Of a stretch of DNA of 64,000 nucleotides, positions 32,122-41,214 are shown one piece after another. The DNA lies in assembly GCA_014378845.1 (NCBI GenBank), contig JACMNB010000051.1, positions 43,685 to 107,684 on the forward strand, in the 5' to 3' direction. The notes below the pieces were generated by a model that saw only the letters and a program-made list of their open reading frames with translations, ran no database searches and had not been told where the DNA came from. The first letter of the stretch is position 1. Each line of letters opens with the position of its first letter. The stretch comes from Methylotenera sp. (lineage in GTDB: Bacteria; Pseudomonadota; Gammaproteobacteria; Burkholderiales; Methylophilaceae). The position numbers and the translations under genes are program-made.

Positions 32122-33990
32122 TTATTGCTCACCCAAAAAACCACCACTTTGATGCGCCCACAAACTCGCGTACAAGCCACCCTGTTTAAGCAACTCGGCA
32201 TGATTGCCTTGCTCGATAATGTTACCGTTATCCAGCACAATCAGCCTATCCATGGCGGCGATTGTGGATAAGCGATGCGCAATGGCGACCACGGTTTTGC
32301 CTTGCATCAGTTGATACAAACTTTGCTGAATAACAACTTCAACCTCACTATCCAAGGCACTAGTCGCTTCGTCCAGCAACAAAATCGGCGCATCTTTTAG
32401 CATCACGCGTGCAATGGCGATGCGTTGGCGTTGCCCGCCCGAGAGTTTGACCCCACGCTCGCCTACATGGGCATCGTAAGCTGTGCGGCCTTTGGCATCG
32501 CTTAAATTGAGTATAAATTCATGCGCCTCGGCACGTTTAGCCGCAGCGATCATCTCGGCCTCAGTTGCATCTGGGCGACCGTATAAAATATTGTCGCGCA
32601 CGCTTCTATGCAAAAGTGACGTATCTTGCGTAACCATGCCAATGCTGGCGCGCAGGCTGTTTTGCGTGACGTTATTAATATTTTGACCATCAATCAAAAT
32701 ATTGCCGCTTTCAACCTCAAAAAAGCGCAATAACAAATTGACAATGGTCGATTTACCCGCGCCAGAGCGGCCTACTAAACCGACTTTTTCGCCTGCTTTA
32801 ATAGTTAAGTTTAGATTTTTAAGGACTTGTTTTTTATTGCCATGGTTTTGATTGATAGGCGTGGCTAAATTATAGCCAAAATCGACTGCGTTAAACTTCA
32901 CTTCACCGCGAATACCATTATTCGCCACTTGCAAAGCTTTTGCATTAGCTGCATCGTTAATATTATTGTGCATAGTCAGCGTATTCATGCCGTCTTGCAC
33001 CGTGCCGACCTGTTCATATAAAGAAGTCATCTCCCACATCACCCAGTGCGAAATGCCGTTTAAGCGCAACGACATGGCAGTTGCAGCGGCAACGCCGCCC
33101 ACCGAAACCTGACCCTTACTCCATAAATAAAGCGCTGTTAAACCCGTTGCTATAATCAATAACATATTCAGCACGTGGTTGATGATTTCGACCATGCTCA
33201 CCAGCTCCATTTGGCCGTGTACAGTGCCAATAAACTCGTGCATGGCATCTTTGGCATAACTGGCCTCGCGACCCGCGTGGCTAAACAGTTTTACCGTACT
33301 AATGTTGGTATAGGCATCGGTAATACGGCCTGTCATTAAGCTGCGCGCGTCGGCTTGCATGCGTGAAGTTTTGCTTAGGCGCGGCACAAAATAACTTAGC
33401 GAGGCCACATAAGCGGCCAGCCACAGCAAAAAAGGGATTGCAATCAAGCTGTTAAAATAAGCCACAATGCCCACCATGCTGCCAAAATAAACCAGCACAT
33501 ACACCATAATATCGGCCACAATAAACCACACATCGCGCACCGCCAGCGCGGTTTGCATGACTTTTGCCGCCACGCGGCCAGCAAATTCATCTTGATAGAA
33601 AGACATGCTTTGATTGAGCATCAATCGGTGAAAATTCCAGCGCATGCGCATCGGAAAGTTGGCGGCCAAAGTTTGATGTTTAAACAGCGTTTGCGCCAAA
33701 ATAAAAATAGTGCTTAAAATCAATGCGGCAGCAATGATATACAACTTATCTGAGTAATATTCCCAAAACATTTGTGGCGGAATATTACTTAGCCAATCGA
33801 CAATTTTTCCCATCATGGCGAATAAAGCCGCCTCAAACGCAGCAATTAAACCGGTAAAAATGGTCATGCCCAGCAAAAACGGGCGCAAACCTTCTGTGCA
33901 GCTCCAAGCAAATGTCCAAAAGCTTTTGGACGGCGTAGCGATTAAGGCTTCTGGAAATGGCGAAGCGAGATTTTGAAACCATTTAAACAT
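32122..33990 (-). CDS. ABC exporter, fused membrane and ATPase domains
   Basis: 622-residue half-transporter that probably dimerises. N-terminal six-helix membrane domain (about 35-330; e.g. FLLGMTIFTGLIAAFEAALFA). The ATPase domain has Walker A VGRSGAGKSTIVNLLLRFF (about 410), Q-loop IGMVTQDTSLLHRSV, signature LSGGQRQRIAIARVM, Walker B APILLLDEATSALDSE and H-loop VAIAHRLSTI. This is the MsbA/multidrug-exporter class; substrate cannot be read. No neighbouring gene explains it. Confidence 0.93.
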   Translation of the reverse strand: MFKWFQNLASPFPEALIATPSKSFWTFAWSCTEGLRPFLLGMTIFTGLIAAFEAALFAMMGKIVDWLSNIPPQMFWEYYSDKLYIIAAALILSTIFILAQTLFKHQTLAANFPMRMRWNFHRLMLNQSMSFYQDEFAGRVAAKVMQTALAVRDVWFIVADIMVYVLVYFGSMVGIVAYFNSLIAIPFLLWLAAYVASLSYFVPRLSKTSRMQADARSLMTGRITDAYTNISTVKLFSHAGREASYAKDAMHEFIGTVHGQMELVSMVEIINHVLNMLLIIATGLTALYLWSKGQVSVGGVAAATAMSLRLNGISHWVMWEMTSLYEQVGTVQDGMNTLTMHNNINDAANAKALQVANNGIRGEVKFNAVDFGYNLATPINQNHGNKKQVLKNLNLTIKAGEKVGLVGRSGAGKSTIVNLLLRFFEVESGNILIDGQNINNVTQNSLRASIGMVTQDTSLLHRSVRDNILYGRPDATEAEMIAAAKRAEAHEFILNLSDAKGRTAYDAHVGERGVKLSGGQRQRIAIARVMLKDAPILLLDEATSALDSEVEVVIQQSLYQLMQGKTVVAIAHRLSTIAAMDRLIVLDNGNIIEQGNHAELLKQGGLYASLWAHQSGGFLGEQ

Positions 33991-34068
33991 GGGGGCATTT
34001 TTACGTGATTAAAATACTAACTGTACGAGTGAAAATTGAAAGAATAGTGCGAAATAGCTTAAATATAC

Positions 34069-34146
34069 TGTCATTGTAAGCAAAGCGAAGCATCCAAACT
34101 TTAACTCACCTAATACTTGGATTCTTCGCTACGCTCAGATTGACGG
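34069..34146. repeat. TGTCATTGTAAGCAAAGCGAAG-family inverted repeat
   Basis: TGTCATTGTAAGCAAAGCGA with GCATCCAA on the left, TTGGATTCTTCGCTACGCTC and AGATTGACGG on the right, around a ~25-bp centre. Lies between the ABC transporter and ispF. Confidence 0.8.
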
Positions 34147-34160
34147 AAAATTAATGACTA

Positions 34161-34643
34161 CTATGTGTTTACATTAACAATAATCGTACAGACCGCCTCG
34201 GCCGCAATACCTTCGCCGCGGCCAGTAAAGCCAAGTTTTTCGGTAGTAGTGGCTTTAACATTCACTTGCGAAATATCAATATTGCAATCGGCGGCAATAT
34301 TGGCGCACATTTGCGCGGTGTGAGGCGATAGCTTGGGTGCTTCGCAAATCACGGTTGCATCGATATTATTGATTTTGTAATTATTTTTATGCAATAAATC
34401 AATAACATGCCGCAATAAGACACGTGAATCGGCATTTTTATAGGCAGCATCACTTGGCGGAAAATGTTTGCCAATATCGCCTAAGCTGGCCGCACCCAGT
34501 AGTGCATCACAAATTGCATGCAGCAACACATCTGCATCCGAATGGCCGTCTAAGCCTATGTCATGGGCGATTTCTACGCCGCCAATAATACATTTACGGC
34601 CAAGCACTAACTTGTGAACGTCGAACCCGTGACCTATGCGCAT
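34161..34643 (-). CDS. ispF: 2-C-methyl-D-erythritol 2,4-cyclodiphosphate synthase
   Basis: Fifth step of the MEP isoprenoid pathway, a zinc-dependent trimer. [14 protein letters not shown] (metal ligands D8, H10), [36 protein letters not shown] and the C-terminal [20 protein letters not shown] are all present. 160 residues as expected. The start overlaps the ispD stop by one base (TAATG), so the two are coupled. Confidence 0.98.
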   Translation of the reverse strand: MRIGHGFDVHKLVLGRKCIIGGVEIAHDIGLDGHSDADVLLHAICDALLGAASLGDIGKHFPPSDAAYKNADSRVLLRHVIDLLHKNNYKINNIDATVICEAPKLSPHTAQMCANIAADCNIDISQVNVKATTTEKLGFTGRGEGIAAEAVCTIIVNVNT

Positions 34644-35350
34644 TAAGCTTGCCCTCTATTTTGATAATAATCGAATATGGATTCTAAAAAATGTAAATCT
34701 TGCGGATAAGTCACTTTTAAATTACGCATGCTGCCCAGCACCAGTTTTGGTTGCAAACCTTGCGCTTCAATCGCTTCTGCTTCATCTGTAGCAGGGCTGG
34801 AAGCCGCATGGCTATTGGCTTGTAGGGCATGCCTTAATACACCATAACGAAACATTTGCGGTGTTTGCGCTTGCCACAAATGCGTACGCGGAATGGTTTT
34901 TAGCACCTGACTTTGCTCGCCCGCAAACTTTAGCGTATCGGCCACAGGCAACGCCAGCAAGCCGCCAACAGGGTCGTTTTCCAGTGCGTCAAGTAAATCA
35001 TCCAGCAAATATTGCGTTAAGCCTGGGCGCGCGGCATCGTGCACCAAAATCCAATCGTCATTTGCCACATCTATCGCCAGCAAAGTGTTTAAAACAGTTT
35101 GTGTACGCGTATCGCCGCCCGTGTAATGCAGCTTTAATTTGCTGGCTGGTTCGGGGGTTAAATCGCGCCAAAAAATATCTTTTGGATGCAGCGCAACATG
35201 AATGCTGGCAATGCGCGGGTGGTTAAAAAAAGTCTCAATACAGTGCGAAATCAATGGCTTACCGTAAAGTAGCATGTACTGCTTGGGAATGTCGCCAGCC
35301 ATGCGACTGCCGTTACCAGCCGCGGGGATAATAATATGAAAAAACGCCAT
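34643..35350 (-). CDS. ispD: 2-C-methyl-D-erythritol 4-phosphate cytidylyltransferase
   Basis: Third step of the MEP pathway. [19 protein letters not shown] at the N-terminus (CTP-binding loop; the usual GxGxRM pattern), [19 protein letters not shown] (about 108), [33 protein letters not shown] and [12 protein letters not shown]. 235 residues, typical. Immediately upstream of ispF; the pair is a common bacterial arrangement. Confidence 0.98.
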   Translation of the reverse strand: MAFFHIIIPAAGNGSRMAGDIPKQYMLLYGKPLISHCIETFFNHPRIASIHVALHPKDIFWRDLTPEPASKLKLHYTGGDTRTQTVLNTLLAIDVANDDWILVHDAARPGLTQYLLDDLLDALENDPVGGLLALPVADTLKFAGEQSQVLKTIPRTHLWQAQTPQMFRYGVLRHALQANSHAASSPATDEAEAIEAQGLQPKLVLGSMRNLKVTYPQDLHFLESIFDYYQNRGQA

Positions 35351-35404
35351 GCTAAGATTTTAACATGGCGTTTATTTTAAGGCTTAAATTCAGATTAAAA
35401 ATCA

Positions 35405-35554
35405 TTCATCGGCAGTTGCGCGACTATTTATCGGCGATTACGTCTAACTATTTAATCATCGGCGATTACGTCTAACTATTTAATCATCTGCGGTTGCGCC
35501 GACCATTTAATCATCTGCGGTTGCGCCGACCATTTAATCATCGGCGGTTGCGCC
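35405..35554. repeat. 27-28 bp tandem repeat across the amt stop codon
   Basis: About six copies of a unit such as TTAATCATCTGCGGTTGCGC followed by CGACCAT (plus-strand reading). In the amt direction each unit repeats the codons for GATADD and the TAA stop. Copies become less alike away from the gene, implying duplication of the gene's own 3' end. Occupies most of the gap between ispD and amt. Confidence 0.9.
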
Positions 35555-36724
35555 TATCTTATGAATGCTTAAATCCGCGCCATCAAATTCTTCTTCTTGC
35601 GTCATGCGCAGGCCAAATATGCTTTTTAGGCCGCCATATACAATCACACCGCCAGCTAGCGCGATGACAATGCCCAAGCCCGTTCCAACTGCTTGAGACA
35701 TAAAGCTCACGCCGCCCATCCCGCCAAGTGATTTAGCGCCAAAAATACCTGCAGCTAATCCGCCCCAAGCACCACACAAGCCGTGCAGCGGCCATACGCC
35801 AAGCACATCATCAATTTTTAAGCGGTTTTGAGTGACGGTAAATGCCCACACAAATAAACCGCCCGCAATGGCCCCTGTAGCCAATGCGCCAAGTGGGTGC
35901 ATAATATCAGAGCCCGCACACACCGCTACCAAGCCAGCCAATGGGCCATTGTGCACAAAACCTGGGTCATTTTTGCCGATTATCAACGCGGCAAGTGTGC
36001 CGCCAACTAGCGCCATTAATGAGTTAACTGCAACCAAACCCGAAATGCCTTGAATGGCTTGCGCAGACATCACATTAAAGCCAAACCAACCAACCGTGAG
36101 TATCCATGCGCCTAGTGCTAAAAAAGGAATGTTTGAAGGCGGATGAGCATTAATGCGGCCATCTTTATTATATCGACCACTGCGTGCGCCCAGCAAAATG
36201 ACCGCCGCTAGCGCAATCCAGCCGCCCATAGCGTGCACGACAACTGAGCCCGCAAAATCATGAAATTCTGCGCCAAAGCTGGTTTTAAGCCAATCTTGAA
36301 TGCCGTAATGGTGGTTCCAAGCGATGCCTTCAAAAAACGGATATACAAATCCTACCAACAAAAAAGTTGCTGCAATTTGCGGGTTAAATTTTGCACGTTC
36401 TGCAATACCGCCAGAAACAATAGCAGGAATAGCCGCCGCGAATGTGAGTAAAAAGAAGAACTTAACTAAGCCAAAGCCGTTTTTAGCGGCCAGTACTTCT
36501 GCGCCACTAAAAAAATCAATGCCGTACGCAATGCTATAACCGATGAAAAAATAGGCAATGGTAGAAACACTAAAATCCACCATAATTTTAACTAGCGCGT
36601 TCACTTGGTTTTTACGGCGCACTGTGCCTAACTCTAAAAACGCAAAACCTGCATGCATTGCCAGCACCATAATAGCGCCAAGCAAAACAAATAGGACATC
36701 TCCCGCTGAAACTAAAGCTTCCAT
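35534..36724 (-). CDS. amt: Ammonium transporter
   Basis: Amt/MEP/Rh channel for ammonium uptake; 396 residues, about 11 membrane helices. Family motifs: FAFLELGTVRRKNQVNALVK, EGIAWNHHYG, DFAGSVVVHAMGGWIALAAV (about 155, with the twin-His pore region), VHNGPLAGLVAVCAGSD (about 256) and HGLCGAWGGLAAG. Its upstream region has a -24/-12 promoter and two NtrC-type sites, so it is probably nitrogen-controlled. No glnK (PII) gene is adjacent, which is unusual because amt is often paired with it. The last codons are part of a tandem repeat. Confidence 0.96.
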   Translation of the reverse strand: MEALVSAGDVLFVLLGAIMVLAMHAGFAFLELGTVRRKNQVNALVKIMVDFSVSTIAYFFIGYSIAYGIDFFSGAEVLAAKNGFGLVKFFFLLTFAAAIPAIVSGGIAERAKFNPQIAATFLLVGFVYPFFEGIAWNHHYGIQDWLKTSFGAEFHDFAGSVVVHAMGGWIALAAVILLGARSGRYNKDGRINAHPPSNIPFLALGAWILTVGWFGFNVMSAQAIQGISGLVAVNSLMALVGGTLAALIIGKNDPGFVHNGPLAGLVAVCAGSDIMHPLGALATGAIAGGLFVWAFTVTQNRLKIDDVLGVWPLHGLCGAWGGLAAGIFGAKSLGGMGGVSFMSQAVGTGLGIVIALAGGVIVYGGLKSIFGLRMTQEEEFDGADLSIHKIGATADD

Positions 36725-36789
36725 TTTAAATCATCTCCCTAAAATACGTTTTAATCGTCAATATTTTTATGTTAAACCGCTGTTATGCA

Positions 36790-36805
36790 AGCAAAAAATA
36801 AGCCA
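36790..36805 (-). promoter_or_regulatory. Probable sigma-54 (-24/-12) promoter of amt
   Basis: On the minus strand TGGCTTATTTTTTGCT: GG and GC separated by exactly 10 bases, close to the consensus TGGCACRNNNNTTGCW (two mismatches at positions 5-6). It would start transcription about 55 bases before the amt ATG. Confidence 0.65.
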
Positions 36806-36856
36806 TTTGCAAGAGTGCTGATTTTATTAGTTTTTTTTTGGTGAGCGCATATTTAT

Positions 36857-36903
36857 TGCACTTAATTAGTGCTAGCTATAGTGCACTGCACTTAATTGGA
36901 GCA
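36857..36903 (-). promoter_or_regulatory. Two NtrC-type enhancer sites upstream of amt
   Basis: TGCAC-TTAATTA-GTGCT at 36857-36873 and TGCAC-TTAATTG-GAGCA at 36887-36903 fit the NtrC pattern TGCAC-N7-GTGCA (one mismatch in the first, one in the second). Their centres are 30 bp apart, about three helical turns, and lie roughly 70 and 100 bp upstream of the -24/-12 promoter, the usual enhancer geometry. Confidence 0.65.
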
Positions 36904-37201
36904 TTTATTAAGTCAACAAACAAACAATAAAGCCGCCCACAAAAAAAGAAGCCTTGGCTAAAATCACACAGTTAAAGAGTAAGCAAAATGCGGATATTAA
37001 ATCTGTTAACAAAGTAATTGGGTTCAATCTTCGCCATCTTGCATAAAAACTTGCAACGCGACTTAGCGGATACAAATTGGCGATGCAGCTTGATGAACTG
37101 GGGCCGTGACCACAACATGAAGTAAGCGATTGATTATAAAACAATATATGGGCTATAACAGCGAGTTAAAAATGCTTCGCCAAGCCTTAATTTCACTTTT
37201 T
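36904..37201. other. Non-coding gap upstream of amt, possibly with a decayed reading frame
   Basis: No confident gene. On the plus strand a frame reads TKKEALAKITQLKSKQNADI and NKVIGFNLRHLA, then a stop, then KLATRLSGYKLAMQLDEL in the same frame, without a good start codon. This has protein-like character and may be the remnant of a small gene. The antisense 78-codon ORF of the track looks like a shadow. Confidence 0.3.
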
Positions 37202-37876
37202 TTATAGCATGCTAACCGTATAGTTATTGAGTACAAACTTCTCCGCTTCAGGGTTGCCCGCCCAGAAATGAAAAAACTCTCGCACTACCACTAAAAAAAG
37301 GCGGCGATTTTTTTTCACTTCAAACAGCGGCAAAGTAGCATCGACCGCGATGCGGTAAACTTTGTTGTTTTTATCTGGCGCATCACGCAGGCGCACCAAC
37401 AAAATTTTAGCCAGCTTTAAACGCGTGTCAATTAGGGTTTGATCGGCATTTTCGAAGCGCAAGGCCTTGGTATAACCTTTTAAAGCCCAGCTATCGGTGG
37501 TGCCAAATTTTTCGGTATCAACAGCATGCCAAAGACTGCTTAAGCTGACTTCTATTGGCTTCCAATCGATGGGCAAGGGGTCATGCGTTGCATGTTTACT
37601 AAACAGGGAAACCGCTTTTAAATCATTGATCCAAAACGGGTAATACTCACGCGCGATAATTAAACTCTCTGGCCAATCATCATTGGCCACGTCATCCATT
37701 AGCACCTCAATGGCCGTGCGGTATTCGTGTCCATTAAGTGCTTTATCGCTTAGCAAGCGCATTAATTTGTTTAAAAAATTGACGCGCGGCACAAAAGTTT
37801 CAGGGCCAAACCCTTTGCCAGTTAGCAGCTTAATATACACTTCTAGTGCTTGCTGCTCGCGCGGGTTAATATTCAT
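37202..37876 (-). CDS. Hypothetical protein, 224 residues
   Basis: I do not recognise the family. No signal peptide or membrane segment; the sequence looks alpha-helical and soluble (VNFLNKLMRLLSDKALNGHE, AIEVLMDDVANDDWPESLII). Tryptophan-rich spots occur: YYPFWINDLKAV, FFHFWAGNPEAE. The frame is uninterrupted, composition is like its neighbours, and the start codon begins a clean reading frame, so it should be a real cytoplasmic protein. It stands alone, in opposite orientation to the DUF3301 gene. Confidence 0.75.
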   Translation of the reverse strand: MNINPREQQALEVYIKLLTGKGFGPETFVPRVNFLNKLMRLLSDKALNGHEYRTAIEVLMDDVANDDWPESLIIAREYYPFWINDLKAVSLFSKHATHDPLPIDWKPIEVSLSSLWHAVDTEKFGTTDSWALKGYTKALRFENADQTLIDTRLKLAKILLVRLRDAPDKNNKVYRIAVDATLPLFEVKKNRRLFLVVVREFFHFWAGNPEAEKFVLNNYTVSML

Positions 37877-38107
37877 AATAGGTATTCATGGCTAGAATTG
37901 CATGGTTTAGATTGAATGGTTTAATTTGCATGGTTTAATTTTTATCGTTTAATCGCAGCTAACTTTGCATATAAACAGTTGTTAATTATATTTTTAATAT
38001 TTATTTTAATGTTACTGCACAATCTGTTGAATAATATAATAAAACGCACCTATAGTATTACATTAATTAATTATTATTTTGTCGTCAATCTTTAAAAAGT
38101 AAACATT
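37877..38107. other. AT-rich intergenic region with short direct repeats
   Basis: Between divergent genes. GCATGGTTTA-like units recur three to four times near 37905-37955 (ATGGTTTAGATTG, ATGGTTTAATTTGC, ATGGTTTAATTTT), followed by about 140 bp of very AT-rich DNA that probably holds the promoter of the DUF3301 gene. No gene seen. Confidence 0.5.
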
Positions 38108-38449
38108 ATGTTTGAACTTCTATTACTTGCACTGCTGCTAACGGCCGCTTGGTTTTGGTTAGATAGTATTGCCAAACGCGAAATTGCTATTAACTACGGG
38201 CGTGAGCTTGCGCAACGTTGTAACTTGCAATTGCTAGATGAAACAGTGGCTTGCAATATAATACGCTTGGGTCGCGATAACCGTGGACATGCACAATTGC
38301 TGCGTATTTATGAATTTGATGTAAGCGCCAATGGCGCAGATCGCATGCAGTGCAACTTACAGTTACTCGGTAAACAGCTGCAAACTTGGCATATTCCGCC
38401 CTACGCGCAGGCCGATTCTGCCGCCAGCAATGTCTACAAAATTCACTAA
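38108..38449 (+). CDS. DUF3301 family membrane-anchored protein
   Basis: 113 residues: one N-terminal membrane helix (LLLLALLLTAAWFWLDSI) then a soluble domain with the DUF3301 pattern (GRELAQRCNLQLLDETVA, IIRLGRDNRGHAQLLRIYEF, LQTWHIPPY). The family is common in beta- and gammaproteobacteria and has no known function. It ends 12 bases before gluQRS and is probably co-transcribed with it. Confidence 0.85.
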   Translation: MFELLLLALLLTAAWFWLDSIAKREIAINYGRELAQRCNLQLLDETVACNIIRLGRDNRGHAQLLRIYEFDVSANGADRMQCNLQLLGKQLQTWHIPPYAQADSAASNVYKIH

Positions 38450-38461
38450 TATTAGGCATTA

Positions 38462-39409
38462 ATGCATTACATTGGTCGTTTTGCGCCCTCGCCTACTGGG
38501 CCGCTACATTTTGGCTCGCTGGTGGCGGCGGTTGCCAGTTATTGCGACGCCAAATCAAATGGCGGCCAATGGTTGGTGCGTATTGAAGATTTAGATACGC
38601 CGCGCGAAGTGGCTGGCGCCGCCGATACTATTTTGCGCAGCTTGGAGGCTTTTGGCTTTGAGTGGGATGCGCCCGTTATTTATCAGAGCCAACGCGCTGC
38701 AATTTACCATGATTATTTGCATGCGTTGAAAGCCACTGACTTGATTTACGCCTGCACTTGCTCTCGCAAAGAAATTACTGATTCCAGCATTATTAGCGGT
38801 TTAGATGGCCCGGTTTACCCTAAAACTTGCATCAACAAAAAGCCACACAAACTGTCGAGCGGTTGTAGCGCGCCTACAATCCTTACAAATGCTTGCTCTT
38901 GGCGCATTAATGTTGCTGATGCATCAACAATCAGTTTTGTTGATGGGATTCAAGGCGAACTTTCGCAGCATTTACCAACTAAAGTTGGCGATTTTATTTT
39001 AAAGCGAAAAGATGGGATTTTTGCGTATCAACTGGCGGTTGTCGTCGATGACGCACTGCAAAATATCACGCATATTGTGCGCGGCGCCGATTTATTAGAA
39101 TCCACGCCGCGCCAAATTTATTTGCGAAATTTGTTAAACTTTATTTTGCCAAGCTTTGCACCTATTAGCTACGCGCATGTGCCAGTTGCATGCAACGCGG
39201 CTGGTGAAAAGCTCAGCAAGCAAACGCTTGCCAAGCCAATAGATACGGGCATAGCCAGCCATTTAATGGTTGAAGCGTTAAGCTTTTTAGGACAAATGCC
39301 GCCTGCAGATCTAAAAAATGCCCGCCTTGCTGAATGCTGGCTTTGGGCGATTAAACATTGGAATTTAGAAAGCGTAACGGAACAAACTCAAATCAAGATA
39401 ATCGAGTAA
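38462..39409 (+). CDS. gluQ: Glutamyl-Q tRNA(Asp) synthetase
   Basis: A truncated GluRS paralogue that attaches glutamate to queuosine-34 of tRNA-Asp. 315 residues lacking the anticodon-binding domain. Class I motifs: FAPSPTGPLHFGSLVAAVAS (HIGH-like, residues 6-25), VRIEDLDTPREVAGAAD, zinc-site Cys in YACTCSRKEI and YPKTCINKKP, and a KMSKS-like GEKLSKQTLAKPI (about 240). Confidence 0.96.
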   Translation: MHYIGRFAPSPTGPLHFGSLVAAVASYCDAKSNGGQWLVRIEDLDTPREVAGAADTILRSLEAFGFEWDAPVIYQSQRAAIYHDYLHALKATDLIYACTCSRKEITDSSIISGLDGPVYPKTCINKKPHKLSSGCSAPTILTNACSWRINVADASTISFVDGIQGELSQHLPTKVGDFILKRKDGIFAYQLAVVVDDALQNITHIVRGADLLESTPRQIYLRNLLNFILPSFAPISYAHVPVACNAAGEKLSKQTLAKPIDTGIASHLMVEALSFLGQMPPADLKNARLAECWLWAIKHWNLESVTEQTQIKIIE

Positions 39410-39416
39410 GTCGCCA

Positions 39417-40226
39417 TTAAATGAGAGTGTCATCAAAAAATACCGCGCAAGCTCTGCCTGCTTCTTTGGCGCGGTACATCGCTTTATCGGCATCGCTGAT
39501 GATTTGTTGTGGGTTTAAGCCAACCTTAAATAAGCGAATTCCTACGCTAGCTGTCACTGCAAGCGTTTGCTGGTAATAAATAACGGGATCTGCCACTTGT
39601 TTAATTATTTTATCTGCAACAGATCGCGCCACATAACGCGCAATTTTTTTATCAGGGCTTAGTTTTAGTAAAATAATAAACTCGTCACCGCCAATACGAC
39701 CAACCAGATCTTCGCTGCGCACGCAAGCTTTTAGCCGTTCGGCTACATTCATCAATACGGCATCTCCAGCCTCGTGACCATATATATCATTAACAGGCTT
39801 AAAACCATCTAAATCAATGACTAAAACTGCAGCAAAATTGTGATTTTTTGCATTGTTTGTCAAGATTACACTTAAATAATCTAACACTAGGCGCCTATTA
39901 GCCAAATTAGTCAGCGCATCGCTGTGTGCCTTGTAATTAACGTCAACCACCGTCTCATCTCGCTCGTCAACAAACGGCTTCACAATAAAAAAGTAAATAA
40001 GTGGCGTAGTTAAGGAGACTAAGAAAAATGGGGCTAGTAATACCTCGCCCCAAGTGCCTTCTAAAGAAGGTGTTATTCGAAGAAGTGCCATGATGAACAG
40101 CTCTAAACAAAATTCAATCAAAGCGATTCTGTACAGGATTTGCTTAATAGACGGTCTATCGTGCTTGACAAGCAACCTAGAAATTTCTTTAATCATAATT
40201 GCGTACCTTATTAAAGCATGACTCAT
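39417..40226 (-). CDS. Membrane diguanylate cyclase (GGDEF)
   Basis: Makes cyclic di-GMP. 269 residues: two membrane helices (about 33-55 and 65-92, e.g. FLVSLTTPLIYFFIVKPFV) and a C-terminal GGDEF domain with DSDALTNLANRR-like start (AHSDALTNLANRRLVLDYL), DLDGFKPVNDIYGHEAGDAV and the active site GRIGGDEFIILL. An RSED sits five residues before GGDEF, matching the inhibitory I-site RxxD, so product feedback is expected. No separate sensory domain. Convergent with gluQ. Confidence 0.93.
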   Translation of the reverse strand: MSHALIRYAIMIKEISRLLVKHDRPSIKQILYRIALIEFCLELFIMALLRITPSLEGTWGEVLLAPFFLVSLTTPLIYFFIVKPFVDERDETVVDVNYKAHSDALTNLANRRLVLDYLSVILTNNAKNHNFAAVLVIDLDGFKPVNDIYGHEAGDAVLMNVAERLKACVRSEDLVGRIGGDEFIILLKLSPDKKIARYVARSVADKIIKQVADPVIYYQQTLAVTASVGIRLFKVGLNPQQIISDADKAMYRAKEAGRACAVFFDDTLI

Positions 40227-40284
40227 TTCTTTTTTTTGAAGCTTAACTCAGCATATTTATCTAAGCAAATGTTAAAATAACGTA

Positions 40285-41214
40285 ATGGCTAAATTTAACG
40301 ATTCTTTACAACATTTTCTCTTCGAGGACATGATCAACCAACCCATGCCCATTCGCGGCAATATCGTTCATTTAAATCATACCTTTCGGCAAGTTTTAAA
40401 GCATCAAAATTTACCGCAAGTGCTAAAACAGGCCTTGGGCGATTTAATGACGGCTAGCGTGTTGTTGTCGAGTACGCTTAAAATGCAGGGCGTGATGGTA
40501 CTGCAATTGCAAAGCAAAGGTGCGCTTAAATTGCTGGTGGTGGAATGCCGCTCGGATTTAAAATTACGCGCCACCGCCAAGTGGGACGTCGACTGGTTTG
40601 AGGCGCAAGCAACCCAATTGCAAAATATTTCATTTGCAGAATTACTTGAACAGGGTCAATTTGTGATCACGCTTGACCCAACCGAGGGCGAGCCTTACCA
40701 AGGAATTGTACCAATTGAGGGCAATACCATCGCCGAAATGTTGCAAAATTATATGATGCGATCGCAGCAGATTGATACATCGTTGTGGCTACATTGTGAC
40801 GGCGAAAATGCAGCTGGAATGCTACTGCAAAAACTACCAAACGTTGCCGAATATGACCCTTCTTTAGAGGATTTTGATGCGTGGAACCGCGTTAATCATT
40901 TGGCCAATACATTAACTAACCAAGAGCTGCAAAACCTAGCGCCAGCAAGCTTATTAACGCGATTATTTGCCGAAGAAGACATTCGCTTATTTGAAGCAAA
41001 ACCGACGCAGTTTTACTGCAGTTGCAGCAAAACTAAGGTAGGCGGTATGTTGCGCATGTTAGGTGTAGACGAGGTGAATAGCATTTTGACTGAGCAAGGT
41101 CATATTGACGTGAATTGCGACTTTTGCAATAAGCATTACGCATTTGATGCGGTAGATGCTACGGCTTTATTCGCCAGTGACCCTGTAGTAAACTTAAGTA
41201 AATCAACGCATTAG
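40285..41214 (+). CDS. hslO: Hsp33 redox-regulated chaperone
   Basis: Holdase activated by oxidative unfolding. 309 residues; N-terminal substrate domain (RGNIVHLNHTFRQVLKHQNL, VLLSSTLKMQGVMVLQLQSKG) and C-terminal zinc switch with Cys pairs in FYCSCSKTKVGG and VNCDFCNKHYAFD (CxC ... CxxC), as in active Hsp33. Its stop overlaps the stop of the convergent pilin gene. Confidence 0.97.
   Translation: MAKFNDSLQHFLFEDMINQPMPIRGNIVHLNHTFRQVLKHQNLPQVLKQALGDLMTASVLLSSTLKMQGVMVLQLQSKGALKLLVVECRSDLKLRATAKWDVDWFEAQATQLQNISFAELLEQGQFVITLDPTEGEPYQGIVPIEGNTIAEMLQNYMMRSQQIDTSLWLHCDGENAAGMLLQKLPNVAEYDPSLEDFDAWNRVNHLANTLTNQELQNLAPASLLTRLFAEEDIRLFEAKPTQFYCSCSKTKVGGMLRMLGVDEVNSILTEQGHIDVNCDFCNKHYAFDAVDATALFASDPVVNLSKSTH

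Noticed and set aside
35405-35554. Tandem repeat considered as a CRISPR array
   Set aside because: Units are directly adjacent with no unique spacers and include the amt 3' codons; no cas genes.
36908-37144. 78-codon minus-strand ORF upstream of amt
   Set aside because: No ribosome-binding site, odd composition and no family likeness; lies in a gap that may hold a decayed frame on the other strand.
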